Assembly: GCA_039938515.1 (NCBI GenBank)
Contig: JBDUUL010000024.1
Coordinates: 1 to 64,000, forward strand
Direction: 5' to 3'
Source of the DNA: Nitrososphaera sp.
GTDB lineage: Archaea; Thermoproteota; Nitrososphaeria; Nitrososphaerales; Nitrososphaeraceae
Length of the DNA: 64,000 nt
Every line of letters starts with the position of its first letter. Positions within the stretch are counted from its first letter, which is position 1. Under the pieces are notes generated by a model. That model had not been told where the DNA came from. It was given only the letters and a program-made list of their open reading frames with translations, and ran no database searches. The translations under genes were made by a program, and so were the position numbers. Positions 33,650 to 41,660 of this stretch are shown here, one piece after another.

Positions 33650-36600
33650 CTATACTACGTTGACCGTGGATGTTGATGTTTGTGACAGTAGCTGTGGCGT
33701 TGCGATGTTGGTCACAATGAAGGTCCTTACAGTGTAGGTGCCAGATGTGTCTGGAGTCCATGAGCTACCTACGTTAAGGCTTCCACCTGCATTGAGGGTG
33801 CCAGTTTGGAACGTCAGAGATACGGTCACGTCGTTTGAGTCTCGGACTTCAATGATTGCTGCGAATGGCTGTGCATTGTTGTTATTGTTCTGGACTGTGG
33901 TTGCCAATACTACCTGCTGGCCTGCTGTGATTTGTGAGACTTGTGTGCCTGCAATGCTCTGTGTCTGTGGTGCGGTTACTGATGTTGCGTTGTTGTTGCC
34001 TAACCCGCTGCTTGAGCCGATGACAGTGTTGAAGAAGAAGTCCTTGCTTGGGTCAGCTACCTGTTTGACTCTTGTTGCGAAGTCTGCGGGGTACTTGTCG
34101 TTGTACTTGACGGTCAGTGTGTCGCCTGTCTTGACTGAAACAGAACCTGCTGAAACGCCGGTTGTTGTCGGGATGTTAACGGTAAAGTTGCCGGTGTTCG
34201 GTCCAGTCTCTAATGCTGACAGTGTGATGCCTACCGCGTCAGAGGTCGAGTATGCCCTGATTGGTATGCTGTCGACTGCTTCGCCGTCAGTGTTTGCATC
34301 TGGATCGCTAACGGTCAAGGTGAATGAATCTCCCGCTGCGATTGTCTGTCTGTCGGTAGAGAATGTCGGGTCGAAGCTCTGAACTTTGAATGTGGTTGCA
34401 ACTGTTACCTTGTTGCCGCTTGCATCTTTTTGGTCTGTGTATCGCAGTGAAATTGTGTCACCCGGAAGTGCTGTGCCAAATATTTCCTTGCCTGCGCCAC
34501 TGAATGCGCCGCTAGTTGCGGTGCCAACCGCTGGTGTCAGTGTCAATTTGGTGTGGAAGATGCCTGTGTTTGCGCCTGTCTCTTCACCCTGGATACCTGT
34601 CGAAAGGACGTTTGCATTAGTCGCGTCTGAAGTGATTCTCAAGTAGTCAGCTGTCGGATCAGTGAGGTCAACACCTTGTGGGTTCACGTTGAGGTCGTTG
34701 TCTTTTACATCAATGCCCACCTTGGTTCCTGGACCGACGATCGTTGGCGTAACTGTGACCATACCTGTGGATGTTCCGACCTTGAGGTCAAGTTCTCTGT
34801 CGACGTTTACTGACAGGTCGCTTGCAACTGAATCGGTGTAGTGTACTTCAAGGGTTGTTGCAAACTTGTTTGTTGGCAGGTCACCTATTTTGACATCCTT
34901 GCCTATCTGGATATTCTTTGTAAAGATGCCAGTATTAGGTCCTGTTTCCTGCAAGTTGGAGATGACTGTGTCTGAGCTTACTGTGTCGTCGCTTGTGTGT
35001 AGAGTTACGCTAGCCTGCTCGGCAATCGTGTTGTCTCTGTTCAGGTCTGGGTCGTTGAGTGTGAGTGTGATGTTGTCACCGTTTCTGACGATTGAGTTTG
35101 ATGATGTTACAGCACCATCGTAGTCCTTCAAAGTGACAGATATGCTTGAGGATGTTCCGCCAGATGTGTATGTGAATTTGACTTTTGCGTTGTTAAGATC
35201 GGCAATGCTAGCGGTTCCCGTGTTGTCAAGAACATACTGGTATGTGAAGATACCTGAGCTTGCGCCTGTTTCAGTGTATATCTGTGGAGTTAGTGCGTTT
35301 CCACCGCTTGTGAAACCACCGATCGATCCTGCTAAGGAAGAACCATCACTCTTGGTGATAGCGACTGTCAGAGGGTTTGCAGAAGCTGGACCGAGAAGCG
35401 GACTGTCAATGCTGCTTGGGTTGATATTCAGACTCTGGTCGGTTACTGTGATTGTGAACTTTACTTGTCCACCCGGAGCTGCAGGGTTTGGAATTGTTGT
35501 TCTGTCAGTGTCAATCGTTACTGGAGGGTTGCCTACCGTAATGTCGACAGTGCTTGTTTGTGACGGTCTTTCAGAGAAATCACGATATTTGAACTCGACT
35601 TGGTCACCGTCTTTCAGACCGGCAGGGACTGTTGTCTTGTATGCAGTGTTGATAATTTGCATGTCCAAATTGTTTGCCGTAAAGACGCCTGTGTTAGCAC
35701 CTGTCTCGACAAAGGTTACAGTCATTGGAGATCCGCCAAAGTTCACACCAACGCCAGCAGCTTTGACCGTCAGTGCAGCCAAGCTAGCTGTGTTACCCAC
35801 ACTTGCTGTAGGCACAAACTGAGATGGATTCAGTGCGCTCGAGTCTGCGCTGTTGAATGTAATTGTGAATGAGTCTTGTGTGTCTGGGTTGAGGTTTTGG
35901 TCATTGTCAGTTATTGTGAGTGGGAACTTTGAGTTTAGGCTTACTGTTGGTTGTGGAGCACTAACCTTACCTACCACGTGTGACACCACAGTTACCTGCT
36001 GGAACACCTTGCCGAGTATGTTCGGGTCGGCTGCGGGGTCTGTGTATTTTATGTAGAGGTTGTTGTTTTGTGAAAGTGTTGAGGCGTTGAGGAATATGCC
36101 TGTTGTTCCCTTAGTTGCGTTGTCATTGAAGAATGAGTCGCCTGTTGTAAATTGGATTGCAATCTTGTTATCAGTTGTGTCTGGGACAAAAACGCCGCTG
36201 TTAAAGTCGGTTTCCTTCATTGGTACATTGCAGAACTTGTTGTCGGAAGTTGCCGATGCTGTAACATTGTCCATCGTGATACAAACTAGACTTGTGAAGT
36301 TGTCCCTTGTTTTGGTGTCAATGTTCCTGTCCTGATCGTTAATCTGGATAGCGATGCCGTTTGGAATGTTTACAGTGTTCTGAAGTGTGAGCTGACCGTC
36401 AGTATTTTGCAGTGTAACTGTCTGAGATGAGGTTACTGAGGGGTTTGGAATTGCTGCGTTGTACGGGGCTGTTGCACTTGCAGGGAAGTCGGTTGGATAT
36501 ACATCAAATCCGTGCAGTGTGAACTGTGCCGTTCCGGGGAATGTTGCAGAGCCAACTCGTCCGCCGTTTGATGGGTTTAGAATTGTGCCAGAATTCGAGC

Positions 36601-37390
36601 TTGTCACGTTAAGCACAAGGTCGAAGGCGCCGTTGTTCTGTCCCTCTTCAATGAATTTAGCACCTGTAAGGTTCATGGTGCCGCCCACTACTGTTGCGAT
36701 AGCATTGGTTGCGTTGAAAGAGTCAATTGCTGTCGGGTCGATGTTGCCGTTCTGGTCGTTGAGTGTGAGTGTAACCTTGTTTCCATTACCAGCTACTGTT
36801 CTGTCGATGCTGGCTTTAACATTGCCCTTTGCAAATTGCACTGTTGTGGTTTGGCCACCATAAGTGATTATGATTGAATCGCCGTCCTTCAGTGGGGCAG
36901 AGCTTGAGCTGATTGGGAATGAGTATTCAGATGGAATGGCGCCAAAACCTGCGGCCGCTTCAGTTGTGCCGTTAATTACGGGGGTCTGGCTGATTCTGAC
37001 GATAATTGGGGGGCCTGCTGTGAATGATGGACTTGCTGGTTTGAATGGGCTGTTTGAGGTGGTCAGATAGAACTCGAATGTGCCTGATGTTCCAATGATT
37101 GGAACTGTGATGTCTTGCTCAAATAGAGAGGTTGAACCGCGCTTTACTGCTACGTGTGGTACGATTGTATCCGTAGCTGTATCTTTTGAAGTGTCCGTAA
37201 TCAGGACTCTCTCCAAAGCAGGGCCATAGAACTGGCTGCTGCTAGTGGTGATTGTCACTGCTGCGAAAGCACTTTTCGGCGTATATGCGACTATGCCTAC
37301 TGCTCCAAAAACAAGCAGGGCGATAATAGCAATGCTCGCCGATTTCTTGTATCCACTGCCTTTGGCAAATGGATTAACATCTATGTTCAT
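33650..37390 (-). CDS. slp: S-layer protein, thaumarchaeal type
   Basis: The 1246-residue protein has a signal peptide (MNIDVNPFAKGSGYKKSAS, then IAIIALLVFGAVGIVAY, ending SAFA-AVTI). The mature part is built of about seven Ig-like units. Each carries an Asp/Asn-rich strand-turn (LTLNDQNGNIDP, IQINDQDRNIDT, LTITDNDQNLNPDT, ITVTDQSLNINP, LTLNDPDLNRDN, IDVKDNDLNVNP, LTVSDPDANTDG) and an ETGxNTGxF motif (seven copies with variants). This is the known layout of Nitrososphaera S-layer proteins, the main cell wall. The acidic turns probably bind cations. The protein ends TSTSTVNVV with no membrane helix. A good TATA box and strong terminator flank the gene. Confidence 0.95.
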   Translation of the reverse strand: MNIDVNPFAKGSGYKKSASIAIIALLVFGAVGIVAYTPKSAFAAVTITTSSSQFYGPALERVLITDTSKDTATDTIVPHVAVKRGSTSLFEQDITVPIIGTSGTFEFYLTTSNSPFKPASPSFTAGPPIIVRISQTPVINGTTEAAAGFGAIPSEYSFPISSSSAPLKDGDSIIITYGGQTTTVQFAKGNVKASIDRTVAGNGNKVTLTLNDQNGNIDPTAIDSFNATNAIATVVGGTMNLTGAKFIEEGQNNGAFDLVLNVTSSNSGTILNPSNGGRVGSATFPGTAQFTLHGFDVYPTDFPASATAPYNAAIPNPSVTSSQTVTLQNTDGQLTLQNTVNIPNGIAIQINDQDRNIDTKTRDNFTSLVCITMDNVTASATSDNKFCNVPMKETDFNSGVFVPDTTDNKIAIQFTTGDSFFNDNATKGTTGIFLNASTLSQNNNLYIKYTDPAADPNILGKVFQQVTVVSHVVGKVSAPQPTVSLNSKFPLTITDNDQNLNPDTQDSFTITFNSADSSALNPSQFVPTASVGNTASLAALTVKAAGVGVNFGGSPMTVTFVETGANTGVFTANNLDMQIINTAYKTTVPAGLKDGDQVEFKYRDFSERPSQTSTVDITVGNPPVTIDTDRTTIPNPAAPGGQVKFTITVTDQSLNINPSSIDSPLLGPASANPLTVAITKSDGSSLAGSIGGFTSGGNALTPQIYTETGASSGIFTYQYVLDNTGTASIADLNNAKVKFTYTSGGTSSSISVTLKDYDGAVTSSNSIVRNGDNITLTLNDPDLNRDNTIAEQASVTLHTSDDTVSSDTVISNLQETGPNTGIFTKNIQIGKDVKIGDLPTNKFATTLEVHYTDSVASDLSVNVDRELDLKVGTSTGMVTVTPTIVGPGTKVGIDVKDNDLNVNPQGVDLTDPTADYLRITSDATNANVLSTGIQGEETGANTGIFHTKLTLTPAVGTATSGAFSGAGKEIFGTALPGDTISLRYTDQKDASGNKVTVATTFKVQSFDPTFSTDRQTIAAGDSFTLTVSDPDANTDGEAVDSIPIRAYSTSDAVGITLSALETGPNTGNFTVNIPTTTGVSAGSVSVKTGDTLTVKYNDKYPADFATRVKQVADPSKDFFFNTVIGSSSGLGNNNATSVTAPQTQSIAGTQVSQITAGQQVVLATTVQNNNNNAQPFAAIIEVRDSNDVTVSLTFQTGTLNAGGSLNVGSSWTPDTSGTYTVRTFIVTNIATPQLLSQTSTSTVNVV

Positions 37391-37430
37391 GTACTATACG
37401 TCACCGTTTGACGAGCGCGGTTACTGAAGT

Positions 37431-37440
37431 CGATATATAA
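37431..37440 (-). promoter_or_regulatory. TATA box of the S-layer gene
   Basis: TTATATATCG on the minus strand lies about 45 nt before the ATG, predicting a short leader of about 17-20 nt with GGTGA near the start. The rest of 37391-37639 is AT-rich and holds no gene. Confidence 0.6.
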
Positions 37441-37639
37441 GACTTATGAACAAAACGTTCATTCATTACGAATTTGGGAGAATCTGCCAATAGATAATAA
37501 CAAGAGTGTTAAAGATTTACTAAAAAACATCATAAAAAGATAATCGCTAAACGGATTATGCTTAATTTATTGTAATAATCGGGGCTAAAATAGTAAATGT
37601 AGTCAGAATATGAGGACAAAAAGGAGGGGCAGGCTCTCC

Positions 37640-38890
37640 TCAAACCTGTGAGGAAGGTAAGCCATAGTCAAGAGTCAGAGCCATGTATGATTTTTGCATG
37701 TCGGAGAGGCTGTTCCAGTCGATGCCTAACGCGTCCGCCGCGAGCATTGCTTTTATTACGCCATCAGAGTCGGCGTTTTGAACGTCGTATAGCGATTTGT
37801 AGGTCACTTTGACGCCGCTAGGGCCCAGTGGCAAACCAGACAGGTTCTTGTCGGGAATCATACTACCGGTGGGTGTGTTGTACTGAAGTGATAGGGTGAG
37901 GTAGGCCTTTTGCATGTCAGAGAGGTTGTTCCAGTCGATGCCGAGTACTTGGGCGGTTTTCATGGCGTTCATGATTCCATCAGAATCAGAGTTCTGGAGG
38001 TCATAGAGTGAATTGTAGTACACGACTGTACCTGACGGTCCAATTGGGATTCCGGATAGGCTGGTGCTAGGTATGTTCTTGGCAGTCAGAGCGGTGACAT
38101 TTGAGGGGTTTGTCGATGCAACAGTAGTGAAGGCACCTGTCGGCCCATTGAGAACTGAGTTTACAATTGTTTGCTTCATGTTCAGTGTCGAATATACTGT
38201 GTCCATGTCTACGCTCCACTTGTGTTTGTGGTGCGCAGCGACATGCGGAGTTGTTGCGCCTGTTGGAACTTTAACGGGTGCGCCCTCATAGCAAGGCTGT
38301 GGTGCGTTAGGATCCATGCCGTCTGGAACATATCTGTAGTATCCTGCTGCATTGATTATTGTGTTTGATGTTATTGTGAAGGGTCTTGGGTCCGCCATGG
38401 CATAGGGACTACTGCAATCCGCCCAATTGTTGAAGATGACTTTGTGGGGGACCATTTCGCCGGGTATTCCTGTTGTATTGAAGTACAATGGCGATACAAG
38501 GTAGGTTTGCCCTACGGTAAGGCCTGTAATGAAGACGCCATCTTCATTCGCAAATGCCTGACCATCTCCGCCTATGATTTCTTTGCCTGCGCTGTTATAG
38601 ACAATGAAGTTCATCCAAGTGCCAGTTCCAGTTGTCACATTGACGACCTGACCGTCGACTAATTGCTGGCAGTCTTTGGCAAAACACCACGGCCAGTAGC
38701 TCTCTGGAAGTCTGTGGAGGGTGAGGAAGATTGTCCCTGTGCCTGAACCTGCGCTGTATGAATTCGAGAAGGCGGCGTATGCTTTTGGACTGGGCGCTAC
38801 GAAGCTAAGTACGGATACGAGCATTGTTGCTGCTAATGACAGTGTTAGAAGCTTTTTTGTGTCGATTCTAAGTCCGTAATCTTTCCGCAT
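37640..38890 (-). CDS. Secreted protein with duplicated C-terminal 60-residue repeat
   Basis: The 416-residue protein has a signal peptide (LTLSLAATMLVSVLSFVAP ... AYAAF). The N-terminal 220 residues include YWPWCFAKDC and other Cys that may form disulphides, plus a His-rich stretch (HVAAHHKHKW). The C-terminus holds two near-identical repeats (about 283-345 and 350-410): LSGxPxGPSGxxVxYxSLYD, then QNxDSDGxxxAMxxAxxLGI, then DWNxLSDMQKxYxxLxLxY. The acidic NADSDG loop recalls a calcium-binding or dockerin-like turn, but I cannot assign it. It lies upstream of the S-layer gene in the same direction, so probably another envelope component. Confidence 0.7.
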   Translation of the reverse strand: MRKDYGLRIDTKKLLTLSLAATMLVSVLSFVAPSPKAYAAFSNSYSAGSGTGTIFLTLHRLPESYWPWCFAKDCQQLVDGQVVNVTTGTGTWMNFIVYNSAGKEIIGGDGQAFANEDGVFITGLTVGQTYLVSPLYFNTTGIPGEMVPHKVIFNNWADCSSPYAMADPRPFTITSNTIINAAGYYRYVPDGMDPNAPQPCYEGAPVKVPTGATTPHVAAHHKHKWSVDMDTVYSTLNMKQTIVNSVLNGPTGAFTTVASTNPSNVTALTAKNIPSTSLSGIPIGPSGTVVYYNSLYDLQNSDSDGIMNAMKTAQVLGIDWNNLSDMQKAYLTLSLQYNTPTGSMIPDKNLSGLPLGPSGVKVTYKSLYDVQNADSDGVIKAMLAADALGIDWNSLSDMQKSYMALTLDYGLPSSQV

Positions 38891-38963
38891 AATTTTCCAA
38901 TTTTGCGGAGCGCTTTTATTGCGGAAGATTGATTATTCTGCTTCAAAACTAGTGGCAACAGAT

Positions 38964-39350
38964 CTAGAGCTTGCCGGGGCTGCCGGACCGTTTGACGTGT
39001 CCGGGGTATATCCTTCTGCCTTCAAAAAACTTCATTTCCCTGAGCATTTCTAGCATCTCAACGTCAGCAGAGCCGCGCGAGTTTTGCTGGAACTTTTTGT
39101 GAAATATCTGGGCGTTTAGACGGGCCAGTTCTCGCATAAACTCTTCGTTGTAGATTGACTCGGGGTCGAGCAGGCTTTCCCTCGGCTGGAGGGTGGAAGC
39201 TTTGATTTGAGAATTCTTTCTGCCTGCAATGTAATCCTGAAAGAGCACAATGCTGCCGGCTCCGTTATGGACCAGGCGGATGTGGCGCTGTACGCTATAC
39301 CTCCTAGACGACGACATGCCGCATTCGTAGCAAGAGTATTTTGGGATCAT
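38964..39350 (-). CDS. C2H2 zinc-finger protein
   Basis: The 128-residue product has its finger at the N-terminus: YSCYECGMSSSRRYSVQRHI, then RLVH, giving C-x2-C-x12-H-x4-H. The rest is charged and helical (FMRELARLNAQIFHKKFQQN; VEMLEMLREMKFFEGRRIYP). It is divergent from the Gly/Tyr-repeat surface protein gene at 39499 and may regulate neighbouring envelope genes, though this is only suggested by position. Single-finger proteins of this kind are common in Nitrososphaerales. Confidence 0.7.
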   Translation of the reverse strand: MIPKYSCYECGMSSSRRYSVQRHIRLVHNGAGSIVLFQDYIAGRKNSQIKASTLQPRESLLDPESIYNEEFMRELARLNAQIFHKKFQQNSRGSADVEMLEMLREMKFFEGRRIYPGHVKRSGSPGKL

Positions 39351-39498
39351 GTGCTCGGCGTTGCGCTGCGCAACGCTGGCTTATCTCGGACATCATAGAT
39401 AAAGCTACCGACGGTCAGTAAATAGAGCTGACTTCTGCGATAGTCTATAGCGGCATTTCTCGCGCTTTGTTTTATTGAGCTGCCACAAGCGATACAGG

Positions 39499-41151
39499 AT
39501 GCGATCCAGTACCGGACTTATTGCTGCAATATCGGCACTACTCTTGGCGGTGACCTCTGTTGTTACCCCCTTGGCTAGTGCAATGGCAAACACACCAAAC
39601 CTTACTATCAATGCAATCGACACGTCGAACAATCCAGTCAACGGCTATTACGTGCAGATTAGCCAGGGCGGAACCGTGGTATCCTCGGGATTTACGCCAG
39701 CGTCATTCAGCCTTGCGGCCGGAACATATAGCGTTTCTGTCGGAGACTATGGAGGCTATTACTTTAGCAAATGGAGCGACGGGACGGCCACTAGAGCGCA
39801 TTCGGTCACGGCGAGTACTTCGGGAGCAGTCACGCTGACGGCAGTGTACTCTACTTCCTCTTCGTCTAGCGGCAGTACGATAACGGTATCAAGCCAGTAC
39901 GCGGGAGGCGGGGCACTGACCGGAATGTACGTCCAGCTTCAAAGCGGGTCAACAACAACTTCAGGGTTTACGCCGCAGACGTTTACTGTTACCTCGGGCC
40001 AGCAGTACACCATCACTCCTTCCGACTATACTAACGCATACTTTAGCCAGTGGAGCGATGGATCTACATCGAGAGCCAGGACCGTAACGGCGACCTCAAC
40101 TGCCACGTCGCTGATGGCCATCTATACCAGCACTCAAGGCGGAGGCGGGGGCGGCTCCGGAGCAAGCCTGACTGTAAATGCGGTCGACTCGAGCAACAAC
40201 GCACTTACAGGCTACTACGTAGAAGTCGACCAGGGAAAGTCAAAGGTTGCCTCTGGGTACACTCCTGCGTCCTTTAACCTTCCAGCCGGGACATACGACG
40301 TAGGGGTAGGCGACTACGGCGGGTATTACTTTAACCACTGGAGCGATGGAACTTCAGGACGCCTGTACGCTGCCACGATATCGGCTTCCAAAACAACCGC
40401 ACTGACCGCTGTATATTCTACAACGCAGGGCGGCGGGGGATCAGGCGGCGGTACGCAGGGTGCTCCCGACACAGTCACTGTAGTAAGCACAGACCTTAAC
40501 GGCAACCCATTGACAGGAGAGTACGTCAACCTCCGGCTCAACGGCAACATCATAGCAACAGGCTACACGCCCGTGACGTTCAACCTGCAGGAGGGACAGC
40601 AGTATGTCGTGGTGGCATACTGGTATGGAGAGTATTACTTCAGGCACTACACCGATGGGACGCTGACACGGTACCATTACCTCAATGCAGATCCGACAAA
40701 GGGCATAACCTATACGGCAGTCTATGAGGACGTACCAGCTGCGCAGGCGGCAAGACTGAACGTGCACGCGTACGACACTAACGGCAACCTAATAGGCGGC
40801 ACAAGCGGTTCGGCAGAAAACGGTACCCTCATTGCGAACCCAGGAATGTGGGAAACGCTTACTCCTCCAGGAGCCACTGCACCTTATACCGGCGCATACA
40901 GTGACAGCAGCAGCACTCCGTTTACCATATTCAACCACAAGACCTACACAATAGCGATGGACTCGTACGGCAACTACCAGTTCGACCACTGGCAGGACAA
41001 CGGAAGCACGAACCCGGTGCGCAGTTTTGCAATGAACGGCGACAGCATCAACAACATTGCGGTCTACAGAATAGTTTCGTCGAGTTCGACGACGACCCAC
41101 ACTGCAATGATGGCAGGTCCGCCGTACCCGTGGTTTGACGACAGCAAGTAA
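39499..41151 (+). CDS. Secreted protein with five Gly/Tyr-rich surface repeats
   Basis: The 550-residue protein starts at ATG 39499, which lies about 28 nt after a TTTGTTTTATTG box; an upstream TTG at 39475 is less likely. After the signal peptide (LIAAISALLLAVTSVVTPLA) come five copies of a unit of about 95 residues: GYYV...G..V.SGFTPASF.L..G.Y.V...DYGGYYF.HWSDGT..R...V...LTAVY. Copies are separated by Gly/Ser linkers (GGGGGGSG, GGGGSGGG), and the last copy is divergent. Relatives lie at both ends of the window. It is probably an adhesin or extracellular-matrix protein. Confidence 0.8.
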   Translation: MRSSTGLIAAISALLLAVTSVVTPLASAMANTPNLTINAIDTSNNPVNGYYVQISQGGTVVSSGFTPASFSLAAGTYSVSVGDYGGYYFSKWSDGTATRAHSVTASTSGAVTLTAVYSTSSSSSGSTITVSSQYAGGGALTGMYVQLQSGSTTTSGFTPQTFTVTSGQQYTITPSDYTNAYFSQWSDGSTSRARTVTATSTATSLMAIYTSTQGGGGGGSGASLTVNAVDSSNNALTGYYVEVDQGKSKVASGYTPASFNLPAGTYDVGVGDYGGYYFNHWSDGTSGRLYAATISASKTTALTAVYSTTQGGGGSGGGTQGAPDTVTVVSTDLNGNPLTGEYVNLRLNGNIIATGYTPVTFNLQEGQQYVVVAYWYGEYYFRHYTDGTLTRYHYLNADPTKGITYTAVYEDVPAAQAARLNVHAYDTNGNLIGGTSGSAENGTLIANPGMWETLTPPGATAPYTGAYSDSSSTPFTIFNHKTYTIAMDSYGNYQFDHWQDNGSTNPVRSFAMNGDSINNIAVYRIVSSSSTTTHTAMMAGPPYPWFDDSK

Positions 41152-41153
41152 CC

Positions 41154-41186
41154 GGTAGCGAGGCTACCTCCCCTTCTTATTTTTCA
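41154..41186 (+). terminator. Hairpin terminator
   Basis: GGTAGC-GAG-GCTACC forms a perfect 6-bp stem 3 nt after the stop codon and is followed by CCTTCTTATTTTTC. Confidence 0.7.
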
Positions 41187-41261
41187 GTATCAATTTCATG
41201 GAAAAAAGATCTAAAGACATTTTGCCTCAGGAAAATAACTAAGTATAAAGATAACCTGTAG

Positions 41262-41648
41262 ATGCAATCGTCTTGTTATCCAGACTTGGATGCTGCTACT
41301 GGTCCTTCCATATCTCCGGCAACTGAAAAACGCCCCTGGGGCAGATTCGAGCGCTTTACCCAGAACCAGCCCTCCACAATCAAACTGATTTATCTGGACG
41401 GCGACAAGCGCCTTTCACTACAGTACCACGACCGCAGAAAGGAGTTCTGGAAGGTGATAAAGGGGCCTATTCGCGTGCAGCTTGACAAGGAAACAAGGAC
41501 GCTTGAAACCGGCGAGTCAATCATGATACCTGAAAAATCGGTTCACCGCCTGATGGGAGCCGGAACAAACGCGATAATCCTTGAAATCTCGGTTGGCGAT
41601 TTTGACGAGTCAGATATCGTCAGGCTGGAAGACGACTACAAGCGCTGA
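41262..41648 (+). CDS. Cupin protein, mannose-6-phosphate isomerase type II-like
   Basis: The 128-residue product matches the C-terminal cupin of bifunctional GDP-mannose pyrophosphorylase/phosphomannose isomerase: KRPWGRFERF, LSLQYHDRRKEFWKVIKGP, LETGESIMIPEKSVHRLMG and EISVGDFDESDIVRLEDDY. The metal-binding pattern is Q-x-H...E, later H. It could isomerise mannose-6-phosphate for glycan synthesis, fitting the many glycosylated surface proteins nearby. A stand-alone cupin may also act on another sugar. An AGTATAAAG box lies about 20-25 nt before the ATG. Confidence 0.85.
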   Translation: MQSSCYPDLDAATGPSISPATEKRPWGRFERFTQNQPSTIKLIYLDGDKRLSLQYHDRRKEFWKVIKGPIRVQLDKETRTLETGESIMIPEKSVHRLMGAGTNAIILEISVGDFDESDIVRLEDDYKR

Positions 41649-41660
41649 GCATCACTCGAC

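Noticed and set aside
33738-37427. Long open frames on the strand opposite the S-layer gene
   Set aside because: They follow the Thr/Ser/Asp-rich codon pattern of the S-layer repeats and encode low-complexity Val/Leu/Ser sequence. No promoters or domains are seen.
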